Positions 1 through 8,405 of a stretch of DNA of 64,000 bases are shown here, in pieces (the stretch's first letter is position 1; every line of letters starts with the position of its first letter). The position numbers and the translations under genes were made by a program. Below the pieces are notes generated by a model. The model was not told the DNA's origin and ran no database searches. It saw nothing but the letters and a program-made list of their open reading frames with translations. This DNA comes from Acidisarcina polymorpha (lineage in GTDB: Bacteria; Acidobacteriota; Terriglobia; Terriglobales; Acidobacteriaceae): contig NZ_CP030840.1 in the NCBI RefSeq assembly GCF_003330725.1, forward strand, positions 992,001-1,056,000, in the 5' to 3' direction.

Positions 1-138
1 ATGATGACGTCTTTTGAGACAGGGCCATAAAGGTGTCCGTCAATCCTCCTCTACCCTCAACCCTAAACTTTAACGAAGGCAATCAGCAACCGTTTTCGAA
101 AGCAGTTTTCGCGCCGCCGTTCCTCTCAAGGAGCAACC

Positions 139-1797
139 ATGAAGATCTTTTCTGCCCGTAGTATTTTCCCTCCTGGCCATCAGTCCGTTGGCTACCGATG
201 CCCAAGGCGTCGATTCCTCGACCACCTCAACCGCGGGCCAGAACCTCACGTCCTCGAAGCCTGTATCCTCGGCAAAAGCCCCATCCCCCGCAAACATGGC
301 GACCTACGGCAAGCTGCCCCTGAGCTTTGAAGCCAATCACTGGCAGAGCCATCCGCACGTCAAGTTCTTATCGCGTGGCCAGAACTACTCGGTCTTTCTC
401 ACCGACAACGCTGCGGTACTGGCGCTGACTAAGGGCCTTCCTTCGCAGCCAAAAGCCGCTGCGATGGCCGGCAAGCCTTGGATTAAGACGGATGCCAAGG
501 TCAAGACCGAAGTGGTGCGGATGGAACTTGCGGGCGCCGCACGTGAATGCAGGTGAGCGTGCTCGACCCGTCGCTCGGCAGTGCCAACTACTTTATCGGA
601 AACGATTCGGCGAAGTGGCTTACGAACATACCCACTTATGCGAAGGTCAAATACAGCAACGTCTATCCCGGCATCGACCTGGTCTACTACGGCAACCAGC
701 GGCAGTTGGAGTATGACTTCGTCGTTGCGCCGAATGCCGATCCGAAGCAGGCACGGCTTCACTTTGCCGGAGCCAGCAAGCTGAAGCTGAACGACAGCGG
801 CGACTTGGAGATCCTTGCCAAGGACGGCGAGATCGCCTTGCACAAGCCGGTCGTCTATCAGGTGAAAGATGGACAGCGTCAGTTGGTTGAGGGCAACTTT
901 CGGTTAATGGCCAACAATACTGTAGGATTCACGCTGGCGAGCTATGACCGCAGCCGGGAGTTGGTGGTCGATCCGGTCTTGGCGTATTCCACCTTTTTAG
1001 GTGGGAGTTACGATGATTTTCTGACCTCGATAGCCTTGGATGTACAGGGAAATGCAGTGATCGTCGGGATGAACCTTTTGACCAATTTTCCCGTCACGAG
1101 CGGCGCTTACCAGAAGACCGTGAAAGATATGTTCGTCACCAAGCTGAACACCGCGGGGGCGACCCTCATCTACTCCACTTATCTTGGCAGCACTAACTCC
1201 GAAGATCCGAGGGGTGTCGCAGTGGACGCCTCGGGCAACGCCTATATCACCGGCTCCACCTACTCCACCGACTACCCCGTCACACCCGGCGCCCTGAAGA
1301 CACTCTTCCATCACGATGCGGGCGCTCCCACGGGGTTTGTGACCAAGTTGAACGCTGCCGGGTCAGGGCTTGTCTACTCCACCTATCTGGGGGGAGGCGC
1401 CACCGATTTACCTTCCGCAATCTCTGTCGATACGGACAACCGGGCATATGTGACGGGTACTACATTATCGCCTGACTATCCGATCACCGCCGGCGTTGTT
1501 CAACCAGTAAGCAATGCATTGAAGAATGGTCTTTCCAGCATTTTTGTGATGAAGCTAGGTTCGCTTGGCGGGGGCCTAATCTACTCTACCTACCTGGGGG
1601 GTAGCCAACCGACGGCGGCACGCCGACTACTGCCTCCACGCAGTACACCGGACCGATCCAGATTTCCGCAACCACGACCGTCAAAGCAATCGCCGCTGCG
1701 AGTGGAGACATAACCAGCTCCGTGGCTACGGCGACCTATACGCTCACGCCTGGCGCGATCACCACTACCACCACGCTCTCGCCCCTCGGCAAACCCG
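139..1797 (+). pseudogene. Broken SBBP beta-propeller / Ig-like secreted repeat protein
   Basis: An AAGGAG ribosome binding site lies just before an ATG at 139, but the coding sequence changes frame at least three times. An extra C in the CCC run near 168-170 breaks the signal peptide: frame 1 begins MKIFSARS and frame 2 continues LLAISPLATDAQ. A second shift near 540 divides the conserved N-terminal domain, whose second half is recognisable by YVNVYPG-like and LEYDFVVAP motifs. From about 960 there are SBBP repeats (YSTYLGG at intervals, each followed by an AVDASGNAYITG-type segment). Near 1605 the repeats jump into a third frame reading TDGGTPTTAST and PIQISATTTVKAIAAASG, typical of a chitobiase/hexosaminidase C-terminal-like domain, then the start of an Ig-like domain. 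Such proteins are exported surface proteins in Acidobacteria. This copy cannot be translated as one chain. Confidence 0.85.
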
Positions 1798-2057
1798 GGC
1801 GAATATTTGGTTGTCGGCACTGCTATCTCCTCGCCTATGAGGTGCAGCGCGACAAAGATCATGAGCGGGCACTTCGACGCAGACAGGCCCTCCATGAGCG
1901 TCTCCGAGGATTCAGTGGAATTGCCCACGGTCTCCCCTCCCGTCCGAAGGGTATGCATCTGACAACTTACGAAAAGCTAACCTCGCGGTGGCTTCAAGCC
2001 GATATGGAAATGAACTTTGGAGCAGCTTCGTACTCCAAAATGGGGTACTGTGGATGA
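1798..2057 (+). pseudogene. C-terminal half of a split CxxC mobile-element protein
   Basis: The reading frame leaves the Ig-like remnant and continues with GRIFGCRHCYLLAYE, then an Arg-rich helix (RALRRRQALHERLRG) and PSRPKGMHLTTYEKL. I recognise this from memory as the C-terminal half of an uncharacterised CxxC protein family common beside integrases in mobile regions. The matching N-terminal half lies 0.7 kb away on the opposite strand (2690-2958), so this is half of a gene divided by a rearrangement. About 20-25 residues expected between the halves are missing at the junction. It has no start of its own and is presumably not expressed. Function unknown. Confidence 0.65.
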
Positions 2058-2161
2058 GCCGTTGGAGATTTCGGGGTGCCATGTGCGCGTCCTAGATAAA
2101 ACCTTCCCGCTCCACACGACTAATAGGTCGATCACTCACTAGAGGAGTACCGAAATCTCAG

Positions 2162-2414
2162 ATGATGCAGGCCTGCAAACACATCCGCGCCACCGCCAAG
2201 GTGAGCGTTCATCGTGGGATTGATGGCGGCCCGCGCATGGCTAATGTCAAGATTCGTTGCTCCGATTGCGGCGAACCATTTGAAATTCCTTGGAGTAGAG
2301 ACCGAGGGACCGACGGACCGTCCGAGCGTGGACGTTAAGGCGCAGGATCTGCGCGTGCCGATCGCGGTACGGAGCGAGGTTGAGACGAAAACAACGAAGG
2401 AGAGAATACAGTAA
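2162..2414 (+). pseudogene. Frameshifted small CxxC protein of mobile-element type
   Basis: From ATGATG at 2162 one frame reads ACKHIRATAKVSVHR then MANVKIRCSDCGEPF. After GEPF the homology moves to another frame, KFLGVETEGP, then SVDVKAQDLRVPI, to a stop at 2414. Together these resemble a small family (about 80-90 aa) seen in phages and integrated elements, with a CKH start, a VxIRCxDCGxPFxFLG core and a hydrophobic tail. A one-base change near 2280 explains the break. A GAGGAG about 13 bases upstream could be the former ribosome binding site. It lies inside the segment proposed to be inverted. Function unknown. Confidence 0.6.
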
Positions 2415-2447
2415 TAGAAGTATTAGCCCTAGAACCCGTAAAGGGGC

Positions 2448-2693
2448 CTATTGCACCTGTTGGGTAAGGGTTGCCGCGCTGGCGGCATCGGTGGCGCTGC
2501 CGGTGTAGATGGCAGCGATGGCGTTGCCGCCGACTACCAGTTTTGAGGTGGAGAAGGTTGCCGAGCCATAGACTAGCGGTGCGCTGCCAAGAACGACGCT
2601 TCCATTCTTGAAGGTGACCGTTCCCGTTGGAACAGGCCCGGAAGCCGCGATGACTGTGGCCGTGAACTTGACAGGGTTTCCGGCCAAAATTGC
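2448..2693 (-). pseudogene. Ig-like domain fragment (Big_3 type)
   Basis: The minus strand encodes AGNPVKFTATVIAASG, then VPTGTVTFKNGSVVLGSAPL, then STSKLVVGGNAIAAIYTG, ending LTQQVQ and a stop at 2448. This is a nearly complete bacterial Ig-like domain of the kind found in series at the C-terminus of acidobacterial surface proteins. There is no signal peptide or upstream portion in this orientation. The natural upstream partner is the broken repeat gene on the plus strand, which stops just at the beginning of an Ig-like domain (TTTTTLSPLGKP). I infer that this is its displaced 3' end, turned round by inversion. Confidence 0.7.
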
Positions 2694-2958
2694 ACGATGT
2701 CCAATCAATACGAACTGCGTACTTCAGGGTTTCCCATTCGCCGCCCCCTTTTCGAGCCTTATAGGACAAGATCAATTCAGACCTACCCATGTAAGCGCAG
2801 ATGTCGGCCCTCACCTCACCACTCCGCGACCAGGTGAAGATGCTTGAGCGTCCGGTGACCAGCATCCCCTTCCTTTGCAGCCAACGCACATCGAGATTGC
2901 GGTAGTCCGCCGCAGTATCCTTGCAACTCCACCGCTTACCACTCCCCGCTCCTCCCAT
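2690..2958 (-). pseudogene. N-terminal half of a split CxxC mobile-element protein
   Basis: Starting from an ATG at 2958 the minus strand reads MGGAGSGKRWS, then LDVRWLQRKGML, FTWSRSGEVRADI, LILSYKARKGGGEWE and RIDWTSCNFG. This matches the N-terminal half of the same uncharacterised family whose C-terminal half is found at 1798-2057 on the plus strand. After CNFG the sequence runs straight into the inverted Ig-like fragment. About 20 bases around 2680-2700 can be read as part of either gene, so the exact breakpoint is uncertain. The frame stays open beyond the join, so a chimeric product is possible, but it would lack the C-terminal CRHC motif. Confidence 0.65.
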
Positions 2959-3038
2959 AACTGATGTCCCAGGATTCTCCGAAATCATTAGGCAAACCGC
3001 GTATTTCAGCATTCAAGTTGGCACCTATTGGCCTGGGC

Positions 3039-3054
3039 GGGGAGCGAACTCCCC
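3039..3054. repeat. Perfect GC-rich hairpin
   Basis: GGGGAG and CTCCCC form a perfect six-base-pair stem around a CGAA loop. No run of T follows on either strand. It may be a transposon-end or REP-like hairpin in this mobile-element debris; that reading is a guess. Confidence 0.45.
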
Positions 3055-3224
3055 GTCCTTCAGGTAGAGCTTTCGGGTATGCATTACCTTCGCCCGGCTG
3101 AGGCGAAACTCAGAAGCTCGGAGCCGCTCGCGCCCGGTGGCCTCCTTGATGCGGTGATTGCTTGATAGGGTGACAGCATGATCTTGATCCTTGATCACAT
3201 GATTCGTGATAAGAAGATTCCTGT

Positions 3225-3560
3225 TCACTGATTGCCCGGGCGCTCAGCGGACCAAACTCTCGTCACTCGAGAGTAGATTTCGCCCTCCGTCTTCTCTCGC
3301 GCGTCGAAGTTCTTACGGCAATCATCGACTTCGACCTGGAATACCTGGCCCTCAAGAAAAACCTGTGGGGTCATGAGCTGATTTTTGCAAGGCAGTTCGC
3401 CATGAGCGATAACCCAGGCAGAGAAGTACCGGCATTGCCGCCCGATCCGAGGCTTTGACGGGTCGTTACCTAAGTTATAAAAAGCACAAACTCTCACGGT
3501 CTCGGACTCTCCGAGCAATTCGAATTCGATCAGGATCGACCACCGTGAATATGTGCGCAA
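3225..3560 (-). CDS. Hypothetical protein, probably mobile-element cargo
   Basis: An open frame of 111 codons begins MRTYSRWSILIEFELL. The composition looks like a real protein: alternating beta-type segments, an RIGRQCRYFSAWVI stretch and QVFLEGQVFQVEVDDCRK. It contains four cysteines and no signal peptide or membrane segment. I do not recognise a characterised family. It is on the same strand as the HTH remnant (3769-3942) and the split CxxC gene, the layout expected for an old integrated element whose operon ran leftwards. It may be intact, although everything near it is decayed. Function unknown. Confidence 0.5.
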   Translation of the reverse strand: MRTYSRWSILIEFELLGESETVRVCAFYNLGNDPSKPRIGRQCRYFSAWVIAHGELPCKNQLMTPQVFLEGQVFQVEVDDCRKNFDAREKTEGEIYSRVTRVWSAERPGNQ

Positions 3561-3600
3561 TTACGAAGGCCCCCTAAATTGGGTTGTAACTGCGGCGTAG

Positions 3601-3621
3601 CGCCCGGGGGGCACCCGGGCG
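3601..3621. repeat. GC-rich perfect hairpin
   Basis: CGCCCGGG pairs exactly with CCCGGGCG across a five-base loop. It sits between the hypothetical gene and a terminator-like structure, without a T run. It could be a transcription or recombination signal of the former element; the sequence does not decide. Confidence 0.35.
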
Positions 3622-3719
3622 TAATCTGGGCCTTGCCACTCAAGAGCCTTCCCTGCGTCTATGTTTGCCATCTCTGCCTTGATGCTCGTCCTTTAGACTG
3701 GCACAAGCCGTTCTACTCA

Positions 3720-3753
3720 GGCCACGGTTGCTGCTAACGAGCGTGGCCTTTTT
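3720..3753 (+). terminator. Rho-independent terminator-like hairpin
   Basis: GGCCACG and CGTGGCC form a seven-pair stem followed at once by five T residues, the classic shape of an intrinsic terminator for plus-strand transcription. No plus-strand gene ends nearby. It may end an unannotated transcript or be a leftover of the element. Confidence 0.6.
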
Positions 3754-3768
3754 CCTTTGCCTGTCTCC

Positions 3769-3942
3769 TCACAAGGAGCGCGCGTCGCTTCTAGGCTCAT
3801 CTCGGATAACCCGCTGCAGCTCCGACTCGCGGATCATGGTCCGGCTGCCCACCTTCGTCCGGCGCAACTTCCCCGAACTTAGCCATGCATGGATCGTGTA
3901 TATGCTCAGACCGCCCAATTCAATGGCGAGCACGTTCAGAAG
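3769..3942 (-). pseudogene. Excisionase-like helix-turn-helix remnant
   Basis: The minus strand encodes ELGGLSIYTIHAWLSSGKL, then RRTKVGSRTMIRESELQRVI, ending at a stop at 3769. This is the HTH_17/excisionase pattern: a helix-turn-helix followed by a wing carrying a basic KVGSR motif and an ESELQ helix. Such 55-70 aa proteins bind DNA and control excision of integrated elements. Its upstream part overlaps the 5' end of the integrase remnant on the other strand by about 20 bases, so one or both genes were cut there. A GTG at 3933 could still give a product of about 54 residues. Confidence 0.6.
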
Positions 3943-5025
3943 AGCACGAAGCAGGGTAATTCCCGCACGGCCAGGCAGATCGGGGCAGCGCACAAGACAG
4001 CGCTCGCTAAGGGTGAAGTTGGCATCAAGGAGCGGCGCAATGTTCCGGTCTTCAAAGCCGCAATGCGCGATTTCCTCAGCTGGTCCCAAAAGCAACATGA
4101 AGAGCATCCAGCTACCTTTCGGCGTTATCTCGTGAGCAGTGCCGCTCTGGTGAGGCACTTCGGAGACGTATAACTCGACCGCATCACTCCGGCGGATGTC
4201 GAACGGTTCAAGGCGGAGCGCGGAGCGGATAAAGGCCAGAGAACCAAGCGCCGCATTAAGCCTGCAACTGTAAACCGCGAACTCGCTTGCCTAAAGGCCC
4301 TCTTCAATCACGCGATTAAGGCTGATCTACCCTTGCTCAATCCGGTTACCCGAGTGAACCTCCTGCCGGAGCAAAATGAACGAACCCGACTACTGAGCTT
4401 CGAAGAGCTGCGACGATATTTTGCTGTTGCGACGCCCGTGCTCAGGGATGTGGCCACCCTAATGCTCGAAACGGGGATGCGCCCGGAAGAGGTCTACCGA
4501 ATACGACAGGAGAATGTGAGCTTGGTCGGCAAATTTCTGATAATACCCTATGGCAAGACGAAAGCTGCCCGGCGGCGGATCCCCCTCACGTCTCCCGCGA
4601 AGAGTGTACTTGCCCGGCGGATGAGCGACCTTGACGGCCCGTTCCTGTTTCCGTGCAAGACGAATTCAGCGCGGCCCATTCCGAAGGTGAACAACGCTCA
4701 CGACCGCGCGGTGCGGGAGAGCAAAGTTGCGCCGTTTCGGCTCTACGACCTACGGCACACCTGGGCCACGCAGGCGGCGGAGTCCGGCATAGATCTAGTA
4801 ACGTTGGCTGCCCTATTGGGCCACTCAAAGATTCAGATGGTGCTGCGGTATGCCCACCCGACGCAAGAGCACCAAACGAGAGCCGTCGAGCGGATGGAGC
4901 GCTTTGTTGCAGCGCGCAGGGATGGATCCCCTTCTCGGTCTTTGGGTGCGACCAGAACTCCCGCAATAACAAACGACAGTGAACCGCTACAATATTCGCT
5001 ACATCAACTTTTCGAAAGTCTCTAA
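3919..5025 (+). pseudogene. Tyrosine recombinase (integrase) with in-frame stop
   Basis: From FNGEHVQKSTKQ the frame follows a phage-type integrase: an N-terminal DNA-binding segment, a core-binding domain (DFLSWSQKQHEEHPATFRRYL) and a full catalytic domain. Catalytic residues are visible as R in ETGMRPEE, H and R in YDLRHTWAT, H in LLGHSK and Y in LRYAHPT. One TAA at 4171-4173 interrupts the reading frame, which resumes LDRITPADVERFK without any shift. The N-terminus is also missing, cut at the HTH remnant. An internal start at 4333 could yield the catalytic domain alone (230 aa). The gene ends 26 bases from the 3' end of tRNA-Cys, the usual attachment site position for such elements. Confidence 0.85.
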
Positions 5026-5051
5026 AGAACGCTGGAATCTATTCCAAACAT

Positions 5052-5126
5052 TGGAGGCGCGGGTCGGGATCGAACCGACGCATAAAGGTTTTGCAGACCT
5101 CTCCCTTACCACTTGGGTACCGCGCC
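5052..5126 (-). tRNA. tRNA-Cys (GCA)
   Basis: All four arms fold. The acceptor is GGCGCGG with CCGCGCC, the D stem CCC/GGG, the anticodon stem GAGGT/ACCTT around CTGCAAA giving anticodon GCA, and the T arm GTCGG/CCGAC with TTCGATC. The discriminator is U and the terminal CCA is encoded, both expected for tRNA-Cys. Its 3' end faces the integrase remnant, so this gene is the likely integration target of the decayed element. Confidence 0.95.
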
Positions 5127-5239
5127 CTATTCATAACCCTGTCGCACGGTGACGGGCAGAACGATCGGAGGGATCAGCCCGCACTGCACGGTTCCAACTC
5201 TGCCCGACTAAGCTAAGGGGTAGCGTAGGCTTCGGAGAT

Positions 5240-5314
5240 TGGAGCGGGAGACGGGACTTGAACCCGCGACCCTCGCCTTGGCAAGGCGATGCTCTACCAC
5301 TGAGCTACTCCCGC
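5240..5314 (-). tRNA. tRNA-Gly (GCC)
   Basis: The acceptor GCGGGAG pairs with CTCCCGC, the anticodon stem TCGCC/GGCGA encloses TTGCCAA (anticodon GCC), the T arm reads GCGGG TTCAAGT CCCGT, and CCA is encoded. It lies about 110 bases upstream of the tRNA-Cys gene on the same strand and may be cotranscribed with it. Confidence 0.95.
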
Positions 5315-5354
5315 GTTATTACTCTGCGAGTATATCGGTCGGCTGCCGGGAAGG

Positions 5355-6161
5355 TCAACGTCGCGGCTTCGCTTCTACCTGACTCGCAACCTCTTCAACG
5401 TGAATCACGCGACCAGCCCCGGGTTCGACCCCGACCATCTCTCCATCGCGCATGTGCAGGATCCGGTCCCCGATCGACGCGGCCTCCTGATTGTGCGTGA
5501 TCATCAGCACGGTCTGCTTGAACTCCCGATTTGTGTTCCGGAGCATGTCAAGGACCGCATCCGAGTTCTTGGTGTCGAGGTTTCCGGTCGGTTCGTCGGC
5601 AAGAATGATCGCGGGCCGTGTAATTAAAGCGCGCGCAATGGCAACGCGCTGCTGTTCGCCGCCGGAAAGTTCCGAAGGGCGGTGATCGAGCCTGCCCTTA
5701 ATCCCCAACAAATCGGCCAGGTGGTCGAGGTAGGCGGGATCGAGCGGATCTGGCCTGCCGGCTATCTCATAGCCGATTTCAATGTTTCCTCTGCCGGTTA
5801 AAGTGGGAAGCAAGTTGAATTTTTGAAAGACGAATCCGATGCGGGACTTCCTCATGCGGGTCCGTTCGGCATCACCGAGCGTCGCAAAATCAACGCCGTC
5901 AATAATCAGCTTACCCGCGGTTGCGCGTGCCAAACCACCGAGAATGTAAAACAGCGTCGACTTACCGCTTCCCGAGGGCCCAACCACGCTCACGAACTCC
6001 CCACGCTCGATTGAAAAAGTCGCATTGCGCAGCGCGGGGACCTCGATCTTGCCTGACCGATAGGTTTTGCTGAGGTGTTCGGCGATGATAATAGGCTGCA
6101 CACTCAAGATTGTAAATGCCCCGGGTGAGGTTGCGGCTGTCGGCTTTTCAGGACCATGCAT
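5355..6161 (-). CDS. ABC transporter ATP-binding protein (MacB/LolD type)
   Basis: Cytoplasmic ATPase subunit of an ABC system of the MacB/LolD/FtsE-like group. Domains are complete: Walker [11 protein letters not shown]-loop [11 protein letters not shown], signature LSGGEQQR, Walker [13 protein letters not shown] and the switch histidine in LMITHN. The LLPTLTG segment and overall size fit this group, whose members drive lipoprotein, peptide or macrolide extrusion with FtsX-type permeases. The first 20 residues before [14 protein letters not shown] are unusual, so a later start is possible. No permease gene adjoins: tRNA genes lie on one side and a response regulator on the other. The substrate cannot be stated. 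Downstream it reads towards tRNA-Gly. Confidence 0.9.
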   Translation of the reverse strand: MHGPEKPTAATSPGAFTILSVQPIIIAEHLSKTYRSGKIEVPALRNATFSIERGEFVSVVGPSGSGKSTLFYILGGLARATAGKLIIDGVDFATLGDAERTRMRKSRIGFVFQKFNLLPTLTGRGNIEIGYEIAGRPDPLDPAYLDHLADLLGIKGRLDHRPSELSGGEQQRVAIARALITRPAIILADEPTGNLDTKNSDAVLDMLRNTNREFKQTVLMITHNQEAASIGDRILHMRDGEMVGVEPGAGRVIHVEEVASQVEAKPRR

Positions 6162-6187
6162 GCCTTCGCTCTAGTCGCGGGCTTTGG

Positions 6188-6652
6188 TCAAGAGGCGTAC
6201 GCCGGCATCTCGTGCCTGGCCGATTGATCACGGTGGTCCGGTGAGTTCAAAGATCCGGCAGGCACGAAGTGCGACTTCTTGGGTCCCCGCTTTCTGGCCA
6301 GCATCAGTCGTACCCGGTCCAGCACCTCTAGAGGCGAGCAAGCTCCTTTAGGAAGAAAGCAATCGGCATAGGTCGAGCGCTCATATGCCTTCACGCAGCC
6401 ACTCATGAGCATGATCGGAACCTGGGGAGAGATGTCTTTCATGCGGCGGGCAAGTTCATTCCCGTCCATCCGCGGCATATTCAAATCGCACAGAACGAGA
6501 TCAATTCCCCCCAGGCGGAAGAGTTCCAGGGCCTCTTCAGGCACAAGCGACGCAAGTACACGATAGCCGCGGGTTTCTAGCATAAATTTTCTTACCGACA
6601 GGGCCTGTTCGTTGTCATCGACGCAAAGGATCACTTTCTTGGGGCGCATAAC
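6188..6652 (-). CDS. Receiver-domain response regulator (CheY-like)
   Basis: A stand-alone receiver of 154 aa, starting at an ATG preceded by AGGAAG. It shows the acidic pair in ILCVDDNEQ, the phospho-acceptor Asp in DLVLCDLNMPRMDG, a Ser in the Thr/Ser position (LMLMSG rather than the usual TG) and the conserved Lys in CFLPKGA. There is no output domain; residues after about 120 are a short basic tail. Such proteins act by protein-protein contact in phosphorelays. No histidine kinase is adjacent, and the gene precedes the ABC ATPase on the same strand by about 26 bases, so cotranscription is possible. Its partner is unknown. Confidence 0.88.
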   Translation of the reverse strand, partial: VMRPKKVILCVDDNEQALSVRKFMLETRGYRVLASLVPEEALELFRLGGIDLVLCDLNMPRMDGNELARRMKDISPQVPIMLMSGCVKAYERSTYADCFLPKGACSPLEVLDRVRLMLARKRGPKKSHFVPAGSLNSPDHRDQSARHEMPAYAS

Positions 6653-7189
6653 TTCCTGACTGCTCCGGCGGGGACGCGGGGAGCGGAACGCAGGCACACT
6701 TCGAGCGTGCCCGCGGAGTGGGGGTAACCACGGCCAGATCCATTTGGGCCAAGGGGCGGCGTTTGCGCGGCTGCGAGTTATCTGCTAATGGGCGCAGGAA
6801 TCCTCGAAAAGCCGCACATCACCGCGCTGACCGTCAGTTGACCGGACGCGGAAGGACGTAAACGCATGGCACGGGACCCGCTTTGATTTCAGGCAGCCCG
6901 AAGTGTCGCTATTCTCACAGGCGCTGAGGCCTGCTGAAAGCCGACAAAACAAGGCACCCGACGAAGCGTGATTCGGCGCGCTGTTGCTTTTATCAAGTTG
7001 TGGATCACTCGGCGAAAGTGAAGTTCCTTTTCAGGAACGCTTCGCAAGCGTACGAAGAGTTGCGCACTCTCGCAATGGAGAATAGGCAGCGAAGACTCAC
7101 GGAATTTCTGCCTAGAGTTTCACGCGATTTTGTTGGTAGCTGATAAACATTGACGATAAGGGGTGCCGAGCCTGTTGAAACTATGTGAA
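6653..7189. other. Gene-free interval
   Basis: About 540 bases between the receiver gene and the PhzF gene. Only short hairpins are visible, for example GTTCC/GGAAC near 7023-7040 and CGCTT/AAGCG near 7040-7050. I see no credible open frame, RNA gene or terminator. It must hold the promoter of the receiver gene. Confidence 0.5.
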
Positions 7190-8125
7190 TCACTCAAGGA
7201 AAACATGGCCCTTTGCCACGAAAGTGGTGCTGCCTCCAACCTTCACTTGGTCGACGGAACCAGCGGCCCGCTCAGCGCTGACGTATAGATCACTTCGACG
7301 GCCAATCTCTGTGCCTTGAATTAAGTGCACCTGCTCTCCCGATTTGGCAAGCCCATGCCGAACCAGGTAAGAGATGGCACAACCAGCTGCTGAGCCAGTC
7401 GCCGGGTCTTCGCCGCTATAAAACTGCATGCGCGCTCGCCAGGTCGCCGTTTCGCCAGAGACCGGCGCAAGGCAATAGAAAAATCGTGCGTCCCGGCTCA
7501 CGAGATACCTGCTCGCCTCTCCCTGCGGGATCTGTAAGCGGCCAAGGACCTCGAGGGAACGCAGAAGCACGACGCAATACGGGAGGCCCGTAGAGACGGT
7601 TTGCGGGCCAGGATCGATCGCCAGGTCGTCAACCTCCAGACCGAGCGCCTGTGCGGCCTCCGCGGGGTCATGCATGCCGCCGAAGATGGGTTTCGGCTGG
7701 GTCATGACCCCATAAGTGCCGGAGTTTTGGCTGCCGTCAAGCGAGAATCGCACCGGCACCTTTCCGACATTCAGATCCAGGATGACTTCTTCTGCTCCGG
7801 CATACTCGCCGAAGAATGCCCGGATTGTAGCGGCCGTCCCGAGAGTGGGGTGGCCCGCGAAAGGCAGTTCTTCCCGGGTGGTAAAAATGCGCACGCGAAC
7901 TCCCTCCATGCGTTCGATCTCGTGCGCCCGGCGAAGGATGAATGTGGTCTCGGAAAGATTTGTCTCGTTCGCCAGCTTCTGCATCTCGCTGGCAGTCAAG
8001 TCTCCTGCGTCCTCGAAGACTGCCAGCTGGTTTCCCTGAAATGGAGTTGCTGTGAAGACATCGCAGAGGCGATAGGGTAGAGCCAAGCGGGCTGCTTCGA
8101 GCAATACTGGTTTCGCGATGGTCAA
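7190..8125 (-). CDS. PhzF family isomerase-like protein
   Basis: Member of the PhzF/diaminopimelate-epimerase fold family (311 aa, the usual length). The family is known for phenazine biosynthesis PhzF, but most bacterial members are unassigned. The active-site Glu is in NETNLSETTF, and other family motifs are present: DVFTATPFQGNQLAVF at the N-terminus, LPFAGHPTLGTA, and GEDPATGSAAGC near the C-terminus. The start is a TTG with AAGGAGA about eight bases upstream. It is divergent from the peroxiredoxin gene and not in an evident operon. No other phenazine genes are present, so phenazine synthesis is unlikely. Substrate unknown. Confidence 0.9.
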   Translation of the reverse strand: MTIAKPVLLEAARLALPYRLCDVFTATPFQGNQLAVFEDAGDLTASEMQKLANETNLSETTFILRRAHEIERMEGVRVRIFTTREELPFAGHPTLGTAATIRAFFGEYAGAEEVILDLNVGKVPVRFSLDGSQNSGTYGVMTQPKPIFGGMHDPAEAAQALGLEVDDLAIDPGPQTVSTGLPYCVVLLRSLEVLGRLQIPQGEASRYLVSRDARFFYCLAPVSGETATWRARMQFYSGEDPATGSAAGCAISYLVRHGLAKSGEQVHLIQGTEIGRRSDLYVSAERAAGSVDQVKVGGSTTFVAKGHVFLE

Positions 8126-8324
8126 TTGACACTCTCCTTGGCTGGCTCTATTCTGTGAAAGTCGCTGGTATCTACGGGATGTTTTCTCCTGCTACGGGAT
8201 TCCGGCAGTTTTCCAATGAAATGATCTTGATCGCCTTCATTCCGGCTCGTGCCTGCTGCTGTTGTTGCAGTACGGCGAGGGCTTGTCTCCAAGGCTGATC
8301 TTAGTCTCCAGGCATTATCCCCCG

Positions 8325-8358
8325 CCCGCCAGTGCACACTGAAGCGGGTTTTTTTATT
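8325..8358 (+). terminator. Strong intrinsic terminator in the peroxiredoxin leader
   Basis: CCCGC-CAGTG-CA-CACTG-AA-GCGGG forms a ten-pair interrupted stem followed by seven T residues and ATTT. It points along the plus strand, 48 bases before the peroxiredoxin ATG, and no plus-strand gene lies upstream. This suggests either an attenuator in the leader or the end of a small RNA encoded in 8130-8325. Confidence 0.75.
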
Positions 8359-8405
8359 TCCCGCAAAGTCGCCACATCGAGCCGAACTGCAGAAAGAGAA
8401 ATCAC

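Noticed and set aside
3025-3228. 67-codon minus-strand frame whose start overlaps the stop of the 111-aa hypothetical
   Set aside because: The arrangement is operon-like, but the product ends through a GC-rich hairpin, looks like non-coding translation and matches nothing I know.
4586-4982. Frames of 109-128 codons opposite or beside the integrase
   Set aside because: They are shadows of the integrase catalytic domain, which has clear family motifs.
5127-5239. tRNA-like pieces between tRNA-Cys and tRNA-Gly
   Set aside because: TAGCTTAGTCGG resembles a D arm on the minus strand, but I could not fold an anticodon arm and matching acceptor; at best a remnant.
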